The position numbers and the translations under genes are program-made. 64,000 nucleotides of DNA from Hyaloraphidium curvatum. Lineage: Eukaryota; Monoblepharomycota; Hyaloraphidiomycetes; Hyaloraphidiales; Hyaloraphidiaceae. Positions 30,795 to 43,968 of the stretch are shown here, one piece after another. The DNA lies in NCBI GenBank assembly GCA_025558095.1, contig JAIVFI010000001.1:572501-636500 (forward strand). The letters run 5' to 3'. The notes below the pieces were generated by a model. It worked only from the letters and a program-made list of their open reading frames with translations. It made no database searches and was not told where the DNA came from. Position 1 is the stretch's first letter. Every line of letters begins with the position of its first letter.

Positions 30795-32918
30795 ATGGCA
30801 CTGCGACGGGTTACAAAGGCCGATCTTTTGCCGCAGGCGCACGCGCTCGCGGCCGAGTCAACGCGTCGCCGACGAGCCGAACTCCACAACATGGCGGGCC
30901 AGTACACGCTCCCGGAGATCGCCCGACACAACAGCGAGACGGACGGCTGGATCGTCGTCCGCGGGAAGGTCTACAATGTGACCGATTTCCTGGATTCCCA
31001 CCCGGGAGGCAGGAAGGTGTTGGCGCGGGTCCTCGGGACGGACGCGACGAAGCAGTTCGATCAGTTCCATGCTGCCTCGGTGCTGGAAAAGTTCGGACCG
31101 AAACTGCTCGTCGGCGAGGTTGCGAGCGCGCTGCCGCCGGTCGAGGCCGGAGGGAAGAGGGGTTCCGCGCTGTTCCGGCCCGAGGGAGACAAGATGGGGA
31201 GCCTGATCCCGTTCACCGGTGGGGCCGTCCTACATGGTCTAGGAGCATCCTTTGACGCAATGCACGGTATCCGGCGCCCCACAGACCCGATGTGGATGCA
31301 GGACTGGTACTCGCCCTTCTACAACGAGAGCCACTTCCGCCTCGCGCGCTTCTGCCGCGACTTCGTGGACCGGGAGTTCGCCCCCCGCGTCGAGGAATGG
31401 GAGGAGAACCTCGGCGTGACGCCGGACATCTACAAGCGGTTCGGGCAGCTCGGCCTGCTGGCGCTGGAGCACGCACCCGGGATCTACAAGCACCTGCCGG
31501 CCGACTTCCCGCGGCCCGTGGGGCTCAAGGACGGCGAAATCGACGAGTTCCACAAGGTCGTGGCGAGGGGGGAGTACATGAAGGTCGGCAGCAGGGGCTG
31601 CGTCAACGGCATCTTTGCCGGCGTCGTCATCGCCATGAGGTGGGCGGAACCGGGCCCCACACTCCTTTTGTCCTAACGCCGCCACTTCTTGCGTCATAGC
31701 CCCGTGATCCACGGCGGCACACCCGAGGTCCAGAAGAAGGTCATCCCCGAGGTCATGTCGGGAGACTCGTGGTGCTGCCTGGCCATCACCGAGCCGGAAA
31801 CGGGATCGGACACGGCCAACATCACCACCACCGCGCGGCTGACTGACGACGGGAAGCACTACATCGTCAACGGCACCAAGAAGGTGCGGCCGGGTCCGCG
31901 CGCCTCCGCCACGCCGGTAACCGCCCGCCCCCGCAGTGGATCACCAACGCCATCTGGGCCAAATACTTCATCACCGCCGTGCGCACCGGCGGAGCCGGCG
32001 CCGGTGGCGTCTCCATGCTGCTCGTCGAGCGGCCGCCCGCGGGCAAGGAGGCCGAGCTGGGCGTCGTCAAGACGACCAAGATGAAGCTGCAGGGCGGCTG
32101 GGCCAGCGGCACGACGTTTGTCTCGTTCGAGGACGTCAAAGTGCCCGTGGGCAACATCTTGGGGAAGGTCAACGACGGGTTCCGTCTGCTCATGCACAAC
32201 TTCAGTGGGTGCCGTCTTCAGGGAAAGCCTGACTCTCTGCCTGACACTCATTCCAGACTCGGAGCGTATCTTCAACATCTGCTCCTCCATCTTTGCTTCG
32301 CGTGCTGCCTACGAGGAGGCGATCAAGTATGCTGTAGGTTTCGAGGAGTGGTATTGGTCGGACGTCGTCCTGAACCGCTTCGCACATCAGCACAAGCGCA
32401 AGACTTTTGGCAAGTACCTGATCGAGCACCCGGTGATCCGGGCCAAGCTGGCAAACAGTACGTCCGGCAAGATCATCTTCGCGGAACTCGTGCTGACGAA
32501 CGGCATCCAGTGGCGAGACAGATCGAGGCCGCGCACGCCTGGCTCGAGCTGCAGGTCTACCAGTTCACCAAGTTCCGCTCGTACGCCCTCCTCAACGACC
32601 GCGTGGGCGGCGCCGTGGCCCTGCTCAAGGCGCACGGGTCCATCACCTGCGAGTTTGTCGCCCGCGAGGCGGCGCAGATCTTCGGGGGGCTGGCGTACAC
32701 TCGCGGCGGGCAGGGCGGCAAGGTCGAGCGGATCTACAGGGATGTGAGGGCGTACGCGATTCCGGCAGGCTCGGAGGAGATCATGCTTGGTGGGTCTGCT
32801 CGCGCTCTTCTTGGTTTGCTCGCATTTTGACTCGTTCGCAGACTTCGGCATGCGCGAGAGTCTCAAGCGGGCGGCGACCATGGGGGCTCCCATCCCGGGC
32901 TTGAACTTGAAGCTGTAG
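30795..32918 (+). CDS. Acyl-CoA dehydrogenase with N-terminal cytochrome b5 domain
   Basis: 598 aa from exons 30795-31639, 31700-31883, 31937-32204, 32257-32333, 32391-32457, 32511-32789 and 32842-32918. Residues about 38-115 are a cytochrome b5 domain with haem ligands in HPGGRK and QFHAAS. The rest is a full acyl-CoA dehydrogenase: CCLAITEPETGSDTANI (FAD loop), KYAHKRKTFGK (restored across intron 4), HPVIRAKLAN, AAQIFGGLAYTRGG and the catalytic region IPAGSEEIML. It performs the first dehydrogenation of beta-oxidation. The b5 fusion is known from filamentous fungi. The protein ends NLKL, a plausible peroxisomal signal of the -KL type. The fourth intron is 57 nt and stop-free. Residues 1-33 are Arg/Ala-rich and might instead direct it to mitochondria. 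Confidence 0.95.
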
Positions 32919-33055
32919 TCGTTGTTTGAAGCAAGCTAGAGCCAACAGCTCGACCTGCGCCGCGAGTGAGCGACTGATGACTTGCCACGGCTCATTTTTG
33001 TGCCGGGACTAGTCCTGTTTCTCCGTCGTTGGTCCCACCCCTCTCCCACCTCGAA

Positions 33056-34426
33056 ATGAACGCCGTCGAGGCCCAGGCATCGGCCTCTGGGGCCCCCGCT
33101 CCCGTCACGGCGCCCTCGGTGCCCGACGAGGCTCTCCGGGCGCACCCCGCCGAGACGACCATCGGCGGCCTCCGCGTGCCCCTGCGCTTCTGCCGCACGT
33201 CGGACGGGGCGCACATCGCATACGCCGTCGTCGGCCCCGCGGAGCACGGCACCGGCGCGCCGAAGCGGGCGGCAAAGACCCGTCGGCGGATGAAGCCGGC
33301 GTGGGCGACGACCACCCCGCTGGTCATGCTGCCCGCGCTCGGCATGCTCAAGGAGGACTGGGGCGCCTTTGCTTTCGGTACGGATCTTCCTTTTCCCTTC
33401 CAATGATCAGGTTTCTAACTGGTTTTCTTCGGTGCCCGGCCCGTCCAGAGCTGTCAAAGACCCGCCTCTGCGTGCTTCCCGACTGGCGCGGCCTCGGCGA
33501 TTCGCTGCAGCCCGGCCAACCCGTGCCCATCCACGACGGCCGCCTCGTCCCGTCGTGCGAGGTTTCGGACCCCCTGGACGTCTCCCCTGAGATGGAGGAC
33601 TTCTACGAGTCGAAGCGCTCCACGAAGCTGCCGCGGCTGGCCACGGACGTTTGCGAGGTGCTCCGCGACCTCTTCTGGTCTCGTTCGGATCCCTATGGTG
33701 GGAAGCAGTGGAAGCGGTTCAACCTCCTCGGCCTGGGCATGGGCGGCATCGTCGCCCAGACCATGTCGCTCGTGATCATGCCGTCCTCCCCGCTGGAGGA
33801 CGCGCAGTTCACGTCGGCGTTCGATCCGGACGATCCGCGCGGGGAGGGGCTCGGGATCGAGCACCTCGTGCTGCTGGGCACCTCGGCGCGGGCAAACAAT
33901 CAGGGGTACGGGGGCGGCGTGTTCGAGGCCCTGAGCAAGGGCGACATGGGGGTCGCGGGGCAGCTGATGGCACACGGGGCGGACAAGCCCGGCGTGGGCG
34001 ATATCTGGAGGGCGGGCAGGAGGCCGAGGATCGTGATCGGTGCGTTTCTCCCCGCGCCAATCCAGTGAATTCGGCTGAGCGTACCCCGACCGCAGAGAAG
34101 CAGTTCCTCTCCATCACCTCGTTCGACTACATCGACGACAACCCTCTCCTCGGCCTCTTCTCCCTCCCCACCCTCGTCCTGCACGGTCAGCAGGACACGC
34201 AGGTGCCGTACCTCGAGGGATTCCTGATCCACAAGCGGATCAGGGGCAGCGCGTGGAAGCGGATGGAGGCCGGGCACTGGATGGTGGGTTCGCGCTTCGG
34301 GGGCCACATGTTGCGTGCGCTGAAGGGTCGTTTGCCTGCCAGCACTTTGGCAAGGCCGGGGAGGAGACGGTGCGCTATGTGGCGGCGTTCCTTTCTGACG
34401 AGTGGAACGGCAAGTCCAAGCTCTGA
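33056..34426 (+). CDS. Peroxisomal alpha/beta-hydrolase-fold protein lacking the nucleophile serine
   Basis: 394 aa from exons 33056-33377, 33449-34039, 34096-34283 and 34343-34426. Fold landmarks are TTPLVMLPALGM, VLPDWRGLGDS, the elbow NLLGLGMGGIVAQ, LFSLPTLVLHGQQDTQVPY and EAGHWMHFGKAGEE. The elbow reads G-L-G-M-G where active hydrolases have G-x-S-x-G, so the expected serine is a glycine. The last exon ends GKSKL: a canonical SKL peroxisomal targeting signal. The last intron uses donor GTGGGT after HWM, and other choices lose the conserved HWMHFGK junction. It follows the dehydrogenase by 137 bp on the same strand, so it may act on a fatty-acid intermediate or be a non-catalytic partner. 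Confidence 0.85.
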
Positions 34427-34655
34427 TGGCCTGCTTCCTCGAGAGGACCCGGAGACGAAAAAGAGCGCTCTTTGGAGCCCCTAGAACGAGAGGTTGGGTT
34501 TTCTTCCCCCGTTTTATGTCACATAGAGCGTCACAGGAAGGCGATCCGAACCGTAACCCGTGCACGGCCGGTATCGCATACGACAAAGGGGCCCGAGCGA
34601 GAACCGCGATCCGGAACGCGATTCCGCGGGGACCGTAGAAAAGCTTGCCGACGCC

Positions 34656-36163
34656 TCAGGCGCGGCGCCCGCGCGGGCCTCCGCGCCCGCCGCCCCTCCC
34701 CGATCCGCTCCCGCCGCCGCTCCCGGCGCCGGCGCCGCTCCCCCCGCCGCTGCCGCGGCCCCCGCCCCCGCCGCCGCCGACCGCAGGGCCCTGCGCGTTG
34801 AGCGCGGCGGTGGCACCGGCGACGGTGACCAGGGTGTTGGCAGGGTATCCGCGCTCCATCATCTGCAATCGGGCGCGATCGCGGGGTCAGCGTGCGCAGG
34901 AAAAGCAGGCGCGCCGGGAGAGGTACCTTGGTGAGCACCGGGCCGACGGCCGAAAGCCACGCCGCGTTGTTGTTGGCAAAGTTCCTCACGGCGCCGGCGG
35001 TGGCCGCGTCGGGGCAGTTGCCCCCGCCGCCTCCTCCGCCGCCGCCGCCGAAGCGGGTGCACGAAGCGCGGCCGTTGGCCTGGGTGGTGAAGGACTTGAA
35101 GATGCCGACGTCGGCGTTGAGGAAGCCGGAGTTGGAGCCGCGGTTGGTCCATTGCCTGCGATCGCGGTCCGTCAGCGCCCGATCCGCGGTCGTGGAGGTG
35201 CACGGAAACACACCAGTGCCTCTCGGCCCCGTTGGGCGTCGCATCGGTCTGCGTCCACGGCCTCTGCACCATGTTCCTGTAGTACGCGTCCCCGCGGAGG
35301 TTCGTGGGCACCTGGCCCTGGCCCTGCACCCAGGGACCAAAGTTGAAGCCGCTGTTGGCCTGCAGGACGCGGCCGAGGGAGTGCATGCCGAGGAGGGCGG
35401 TGGTCTCGGCGGCGGTGAAGCCGAAGGACAGGTTGAAGAAGGCCTGTGGAGCTAGGTTGTGAGGGTTGTACGGGGAAGCAGGCGAAGAAGGAGCTCACAA
35501 AGGTGGCCGGGCCGTTGCCGTGGGCCGCAGGGAAGACCACGTTCGCCTCGGATCCAGGGCAGTTGGTCGAGTCGTCGCGGCCGAACCTCATGGCGAGCCC
35601 CTGCACCGCATGCGGGCGCGACAATCAGTAGAGAACAGGGCCAGGCGCAAAAGGACGCACGGGAACGCCGCCGTTGTTGGCGACCTCGGTCGCGACGACC
35701 ATGGCGAGCATCCAAAAGTCGGCGCGGCTCATGCCGGCCTTGATGGTTGCGTTGCCGTCGTACAAGTTGTTCAGGGCGCTGACGCGGGTATCTAGGCCGC
35801 GGTTATCGGCTGCAGGCGCGCGTCAGCGTGTTTTGGCTGACTCGCAGATGGGTCGCGGCCTGACCGGCGTTGACATTGATGCACCCATCGCACTTGGCCG
35901 ACACGCAATCGTGGAACCCGAGGCGGACGAAGCCGGGGACGAAACTCTGCCTGCGTGATCGTCAGCAGCTGTCATCAGCAGGCGGGCTTTCGAGTCGGAC
36001 GTCCGAACCTGTTGGACAGCACCAGGGTGCGGAGCGATGCCTTGGCGCCGGCGACCAGCTGCTGCGAGGGGATGGGGCCGAGCGCGTTGGCGCCGAGAGC
36101 GTTGACCAGAAGGGCGATGACCGCGAAGGCGGCGGTGAGCGAGGTCAGCTTGCCGGGCGCCAT
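34656..36163 (-). CDS. Secreted haem peroxidase (plant/fungal peroxidase superfamily)
   Basis: 385 aa from seven exons: 36163-36009, 35950-35865, 35809-35661, 35600-35499, 35443-35214, 35155-34927 and 34862-34656. It starts with a signal peptide (SLTAAFAVIALLVNALGANA). Distal haem residues are in FVRLGFHDCVSAKCDGC and the proximal histidine in LLGMHSLGRV. Other landmarks are MSRADFWMLAMVVATEV, LAMRFGRDDSTNC and SNSGFLNADVGIFK. It should use H2O2 to oxidise extracellular substrates. A 10-residue Gly run interrupts the C-terminal domain, and the tail is a Gly/Ser/Arg linker without the cysteines of lignin-type enzymes. No Mn-binding or surface tryptophan signature is claimed. Confidence 0.92.
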
Positions 36164-36859
36164 GGTTGCGGCCTTGGAGGAGGGACCGCTGAAGGGAGAA
36201 AGTCAGCGAGCAATCGGGCGGACACGCGCACATCGGGCAGAGCAAATGCATCGGCGCGGCGCGGTGCGTCGCCGTCCCTCCGCGTCCCGCGCTGTCCCGA
36301 CGGCGCGTTTCACGCGGGCGACAACGCGTCTCGCTGTCCCCCACGCACCTTTCTGCCGGACGAGCGGGCGCGGCGGCGGCGTGCGACCGCGGCTGCCGCA
36401 CGCCCTTGTATGGCGGAGCATGGCGGACGCCTCAGCGAGGACACTGTTGACCGCGCTGGGTCGCGATTGACTCGGACCCAGGTGAACCCCGCGGGACTCA
36501 GCGTCCTTGCACAGCGCAGCAAAACGTTCGATCCCACGGAAGCCCGCGCACCGCGGCAAACGAGCACGCGGAAAACATCTTCGATTCCTCCCCCGCTGTT
36601 TTCGCGCCCCGGAGTGCTGCCGTTCGCCGGCTGGCGACCCCCGAACGTGCGCATCCCAACGGTCCGCAACGCCGACGCTGAACGGAATCAGCACGCACCC
36701 TCGCCGACGGTCCAGACACTTGCGGCCTCCGCAACTGTGGCAATGACCGACCCATAGCACGTGAAAGGTGCCCTTCCTGTCCCAATGGGCATTTGGATCG
36801 GAGGAAAGGAGCGCGAACCCAGCAAAACTGCACGTGCAAATGTGCAGATGCAAATGTAT
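36164..36859. other. Intergenic, no gene supported
   Basis: 696 bp between the peroxidase ATG and the GDSL esterase stop, both on the minus strand. One open frame on each strand lacks recognisable motifs. It should contain the peroxidase promoter. Confidence 0.45.
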
Positions 36860-38113
36860 TCAGATCAGCAAGGCAACGACGCAGAACTGCAGGGCAACGA
36901 ACGCAGATCCAGATAACAGATAGATGGCGCGCAAAGACGAGGCACCGCTGGGCAACCCCCCTGGGGTGGTCGCGGACACGGCGTTTGTGGGCACCGGCGC
37001 CATCACGCTCGTCGCCGCCGCGCCCGCCGAGGTCACCGACACCGGGGCATTGAGCTCCGTCGGCGTCGGCGCCACAGAACCAGCCGCCGATGAACCCGAT
37101 GCCGCCGTTCCGGCGGTCCGCACCCACGAGTCCAGGAAGGTCCCAACCCATCCGCCCATCCATTTGTGCACGACGGCGCTGGGGTGGACGTAGTCCCACC
37201 AAAAGCACCGATCCGGGTCCTCGCACCCCCGACCTCCCACGTAACACGGCCAGGAGGCGTTCCGCAGCGCCGCCTCCCCCAGCCTCAGCGCCCTCAGCGC
37301 CGCCGCGAACCTCGCGTTGGCATCCAGCACCGCGTGCGTCCCGTTGGACCAGTCCCTCGGCGTGCCGTCCACCGACCCGAGAAACAGCGAAGTACCCGGA
37401 AACAGCGCCACCGTGAGGTTCCCATTCCACTGCGCCACCAGCCTCCCGATCTCCGCCTGCCCCCGCGCGTTGGCGTACGACCACGCCGACGCCGGGCCGC
37501 CGCTGTCGCGCTGCACGATGGGCGAGCGGTCCACGGGGGGGACGTTGGGGAGCACGAAGCGCGCGCCGGGAAAGTCGGCGCGGAGGGAGGCGACGAGCTC
37601 CACGAGGCGGGCGACGGAGCGCTCCACCGAGGGAACCGTGGCCGAGGGGAAGGAAAGGGGGTCGGCGCGGACCACGAGTCCTTGCAGGATGTCGTTGATG
37701 CCGATCCAGATGAAGAAAACCGGGGTAGCGCCGCCCGAGCGGAGCCGCGCGGCCAGCTCCGACTTTCGGAAGGCCTCGACCTGCTGCGCGACCCCCGTCT
37801 CGCCGAATTTCGGTTCGGCATCGATCAGCCGCTTGTCCACCGTGCTCGAAGCCACGGCGTAGTTCGCCGCGGGCTCCCAGCCGCTCCCGTTCGCGGCGAC
37901 CTCGGTCCACAGCGGGCCGTTGGACACGCGGCCGTTCCAGTACGGCGGTTTGGGCCAGTACCCCTCGGAGAGCACAAGAGTCCGCCCGACGTCGCTGTAC
38001 GAGTCTCCAAAGACGATGGGGACCGCGGCAAGCGCGGGCCGCAGGCCGCCGAACAAAAGGAGGCAAAGGAGACCTGCCGCGCATTCCCACGGCGACCGGC
38101 CCGTCCGTCGCAT
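36860..38113 (-). CDS. GPI-type GDSL lipase/esterase
   Basis: 417 aa, intronless. A signal peptide (ECAAGLLCLLLFGGLRPALA) is followed at once by block I of the GDSL family, VPIVFGDSYSDVG, with the nucleophile serine. Block III is IWIGINDILQG and the catalytic Asp/His lie in WWDYVHPSAVVHKW. It should cleave esters, for example acetylated polysaccharides or lipids, outside the cell. The C-terminus has a Ser/Ala/Thr-rich stem and a terminal hydrophobic segment (YLLSGSAFVALQFCVVALLI), as in GPI-anchored proteins. I start at 38113 because the signal peptide begins there; in-frame ATGs at 38254 and 38338 would add an Arg/Pro-rich leader. Confidence 0.9.
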   Translation of the reverse strand: MRRTGRSPWECAAGLLCLLLFGGLRPALAAVPIVFGDSYSDVGRTLVLSEGYWPKPPYWNGRVSNGPLWTEVAANGSGWEPAANYAVASSTVDKRLIDAEPKFGETGVAQQVEAFRKSELAARLRSGGATPVFFIWIGINDILQGLVVRADPLSFPSATVPSVERSVARLVELVASLRADFPGARFVLPNVPPVDRSPIVQRDSGGPASAWSYANARGQAEIGRLVAQWNGNLTVALFPGTSLFLGSVDGTPRDWSNGTHAVLDANARFAAALRALRLGEAALRNASWPCYVGGRGCEDPDRCFWWDYVHPSAVVHKWMGGWVGTFLDSWVRTAGTAASGSSAAGSVAPTPTELNAPVSVTSAGAAATSVMAPVPTNAVSATTPGGLPSGASSLRAIYLLSGSAFVALQFCVVALLI

Positions 38114-38392
38114 CGCGGGGCGGGAAGCGGGCCCGAAGGAGGCCCGGCTTCGGGGCGCGAATGCGGTCGCCGGCGGGCGGCGGCGTGTTTGTCCTTTTGG
38201 TCCGTGGCGTTGCGGTGCCGGTTTCGGCACGGCGGAGTCCCCGCTGGACCCATCCATCACCGCTGAATGCGGAAGCCCCGAAAACCCCCGGCAACTTGCA
38301 AGACCGGCGAGAATGGCCCTTCTTTTGACGACATACATACGTCTCGGACCGCCTCAGCGGGGCTGCCGGGCATCGTGCACCTCCCCGCGCCC

Positions 38393-39932
38393 TCACTTTG
38401 TCGCGGCCTTCTTCTTGCCGAACGCCGGCTTTTTCGGCACCAGCTCGCACGTCAGCAGCCCCTCCGCGTGCCCCACCCCGTCCCTGAAGTCCCAGGTCTC
38501 CATCCCCGGCGGCAGCCTCTTCTCCAGATCCGCCTTGATCCGCGCCACCCACGCCTCCTCGTCCTCCCCCTCGCGCAGGAACGCGATCGCCATGACGGTC
38601 TTGTTGTCGCACCGCGAGGTGCCCTTGGTGAGCATGTAAATCATCGCCAGGAGTTCCTCGAGCACCTTTGGCAGGGGCATGTTGCGGTAGCACAGCCTGC
38701 CGAGGACAAAGTTGAGCACGTCCTGGTCGCTCTCGTACACGGACCAGATGCCGTCCGAGGCCACGAGGAGCAGCTCGTCGTCGGGGGCCAGGGTGCGGTA
38801 GCCCACGTCGGGGACGTTGGAGATGAGCTGGTCCGCCGCGGCCCGGTTGGCCTGGGACTTGCCCGAAAAGTCGCCCAGGGAGCGCGAGACCATGATGTAC
38901 CCGTTGACGCGGCCGTCCATGTCGACCCAGCCTCCAGCTCGGGTGATGCGCGCCTTTTCGAGCTCGAGGGTGGGTTCGTGGTCCACGGTCATGCGGACCG
39001 CGCGGCCCGAGCAGGACAGCACGCCGCGGACGTCGCCGACGTTGCCGATGACCAGGCGGCGCGCGGTGGGGGTGGTGGGGGCGCCGGCGGCGGCGGGGGG
39101 TTCGGGCACGACGATGGCGACGGTGGCGCAGGCGCCGGCGGCGATCGGGTTGCTGGGATCCGTCAGGACTGAGGGCGTGGCCCGGTGGAGAAGAAGTGAA
39201 GGAGGCGCAATCGGGTGAAGGAAGCAAGTGATCCGGGATCCAGCGCAATTTGCGCGTCAGCAACGGGCAAACCAGGGGTACGCAGGGCCTGCCAACCCAC
39301 CTCCGCGCAGCTCCGTGTCCATGGCCTCGAACGCCTCCTTCATGGCGTCGATGTAGTTCCCCTGCGCGAAGCTCTTCTGCGCCGGCAGCACCTCGTGCAT
39401 CCTCCCCGCCACGTACTCCGCGGCGGCCTGCCCCGCGTGCCCGTCGAATACGCCAAAGTAGGAGAAGTAGTCCGGCACCGCGGGCGGCGCCGGCGTCGCG
39501 GGGGAGGGCTCCGCGGACGCCTGGGAGCCCCGGCGGAAGGGGGAGGCGAGGAAGTCGAGGATCGATTTGCGGCGCAGGGTCTGCGGGACCGGCGCGGGGG
39601 AAAGGTGCCCGTCGGTGCTCGTATTTCGGTGGTCTCCCGGCGACGGGCCGTCCCCCGAGGGCCGCGACGACGCATGCGAGGTCACGGACGCTGCTGCCGA
39701 CATGGCGGTGCCTCTCCGAGCGATGGGATCGGGCGCGTCCATGGGCGTCAGACCGAGCGTCTGCCAGATGCTCTTGCGCCGGGTCATGGTGGATTGCAGC
39801 GTCGAGTTGAGGGCCAGGTTCGACGGCGGCGAGGCGGGCGAGGTGTTGCCCGAGCCGCCCGCCGTGGAGGCGCCGTCCTCCCCGGAGTCCCCCCCGAAAA
39901 ACGCCAGTATGCTCCTTCGCCTCCCGGTCAGC

Positions 39933-39970
<38 letters not shown>

Positions 39971-40306
39971 GTGGCCGACGCGCATGACGACTGCGTGCGT
40001 GTCCTCCATGTACTTGCGGTCGCCCTGGATTGCCGACGACGCGTACATGAGCGCGGCCGCGGCGTCGTGCGCGCGGTCGGTCAGCGTCTCGTCGGGCTTG
40101 CGCGGCCTGCGCGAGTCGTGGATCGCGCACGACACGAGCACCGGCGACTCGGTGTACACGGCCGCCTTCTTCGGCGCCTTCTGGGAGCCGAACATCGACG
40201 ACGACGGCTTCGCCGCCGAGACGGCCACGCGCGGCGCGCCGTTGGCCGGCGCCGCGGCGGCTCCGCCCGCGGGCCCGGCGCCGCCCTTGCTGGACTTGTT
40301 GCCCAT
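38393..40306 (-). CDS. PP2C-family protein phosphatase, N-myristoylation signal
   Basis: 593 aa from exons 40306-39301 and 39168-38393; the 132-nt intron is longer than usual here. The start MGNKSSKGG is a textbook N-myristoylation sequence. PP2C metal-binding motifs are present: GDRKYMEDTH, YFGVFDGHAGQAAAEYV, MVSRSLGDF and LLLVASDGIWSVYE. A 170-residue insertion separates the first two; it contains a polyproline run and three RRxSI sites (RRRSILAFF, RRKSIWQTL, RRKSILDFL). It should dephosphorylate Ser/Thr residues at membranes in an Mg/Mn-dependent way. The C-terminus is lysine-rich (FGKKKAATK). Confidence 0.93.
39938..39972. repeat. GGC trinucleotide run in the PP2C gene
   Basis: About ten consecutive CGG/GGC triplets on the plus strand encode the polyproline run (PPPPPPPPPPP) of the phosphatase insertion on the minus strand. 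The run is a candidate for length polymorphism. Confidence 0.85.
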
Positions 40307-41109
40307 CGCGCGGGCAACGGTGCGGCGGGAGCGGAGGCGCGGATTCGCTTGGTTGTTCGCCCCAGAGTTGACTCCGTGGTCCCTCGGGATGTGGCGCCCC
40401 CACGTCATGACGATCAAACCCCGGAGGACCCGGAGCGGAATCCGCTTCACGGACAAGCGAGCCCGGACGAGCGGCAGTACGACATCAGCATCATTGGATG
40501 TCGCCTGGATGCCCTCCTGGGCCGCGATTCGCTGCGACCGAGTCCCCGATCGCTTTACCACCACGGAAACCGTACATCCAATAGAATGAAAAATCGAAAA
40601 ACACCGTAGGACGGCTCCGCAGGGACCGAAAGTGCCGTTATAACACCTCCTTTTCCATGGGAGCGACGACGAGAGAACCTGGTGGGCCGCGAAGCTGGTG
40701 ATCCCAAGTTCCGTCTTGCAATCCCCCTCGGCTCAACGAACTCCAGCGAGACAGTCGGCAAGAGGAGGCACCTTCATTCGATAGATGGCATGCTTTCAAC
40801 TCCGTCGTGTTCGTCTCCAGAGGCTTCCGTGTGTCTCGAGGTCCCGTGCGGTTCCGACGGGCACGGGCGGCGGTTCGGACACCACACCCATGCCCGCAGC
40901 GAGCTCCTCCAGCCTCCCGGGCGCCGCCGATTGCTCAGGCACTCCATGTCAGCTCTCCCAGCAATTCCGGTGAACGGCCGTCCCGCAGCGCGTCCCGTGG
41001 GCCGGCGGAAAAACGTGGATGCGTCCGGAATCGTCGGGGGCTGACGAAGCGCGCGTCGACGCCACTATCGTCTGTTTTCCTGTCCACAGATCACATATCG
41101 CAGCCCGCC
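40307..41109. other. Divergent intergenic region between PP2C and mitochondrial Hsp70
   Basis: 803 bp between two head-to-head ATGs, so it should hold both promoters. I looked for heat-shock elements (alternating GAA/TTC at 5-bp spacing) and did not find a convincing array. No RNA gene or conserved open frame was recognised. Confidence 0.45.
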
Positions 41110-43767
<2,658 letters not shown>

Positions 43768-43968
43768 TCGGACAGCCTGTGATCCGGTCCGGAAGATCTC
43801 TGTCGGGGATGCGGCTGATGTAAGGGCATGATAGATTGATTGTAATGCTCCTGGCGCGAAAAAGAAGCGATTACCCGTGCGTGCCTCGCAGTTTTCTCCG
43901 GAGGTTTGCTTGGCCTTTTGGGAAGTTCCTCCGCCGCGATCGCGGACCCGTCCGAACCCGAACACGGA

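Noticed and set aside
32936-33403. Minus-strand 155-codon frame opposite the SKL-tagged hydrolase first exon
   Set aside because: It overlaps a well-supported exon and has no recognisable sequence.
36498-40403. 1301-codon open frame on the minus strand running through the GDSL and PP2C genes
   Set aside because: It overlaps two conserved genes in another frame of the same strand and has a compositionally extreme Arg/Gly/Ala product; absence of stops reflects GC content.
40307-41109. Heat-shock elements upstream of mitochondrial Hsp70
   Set aside because: Single GAA or TTC triplets occur, but no array with 5-bp alternation was found.
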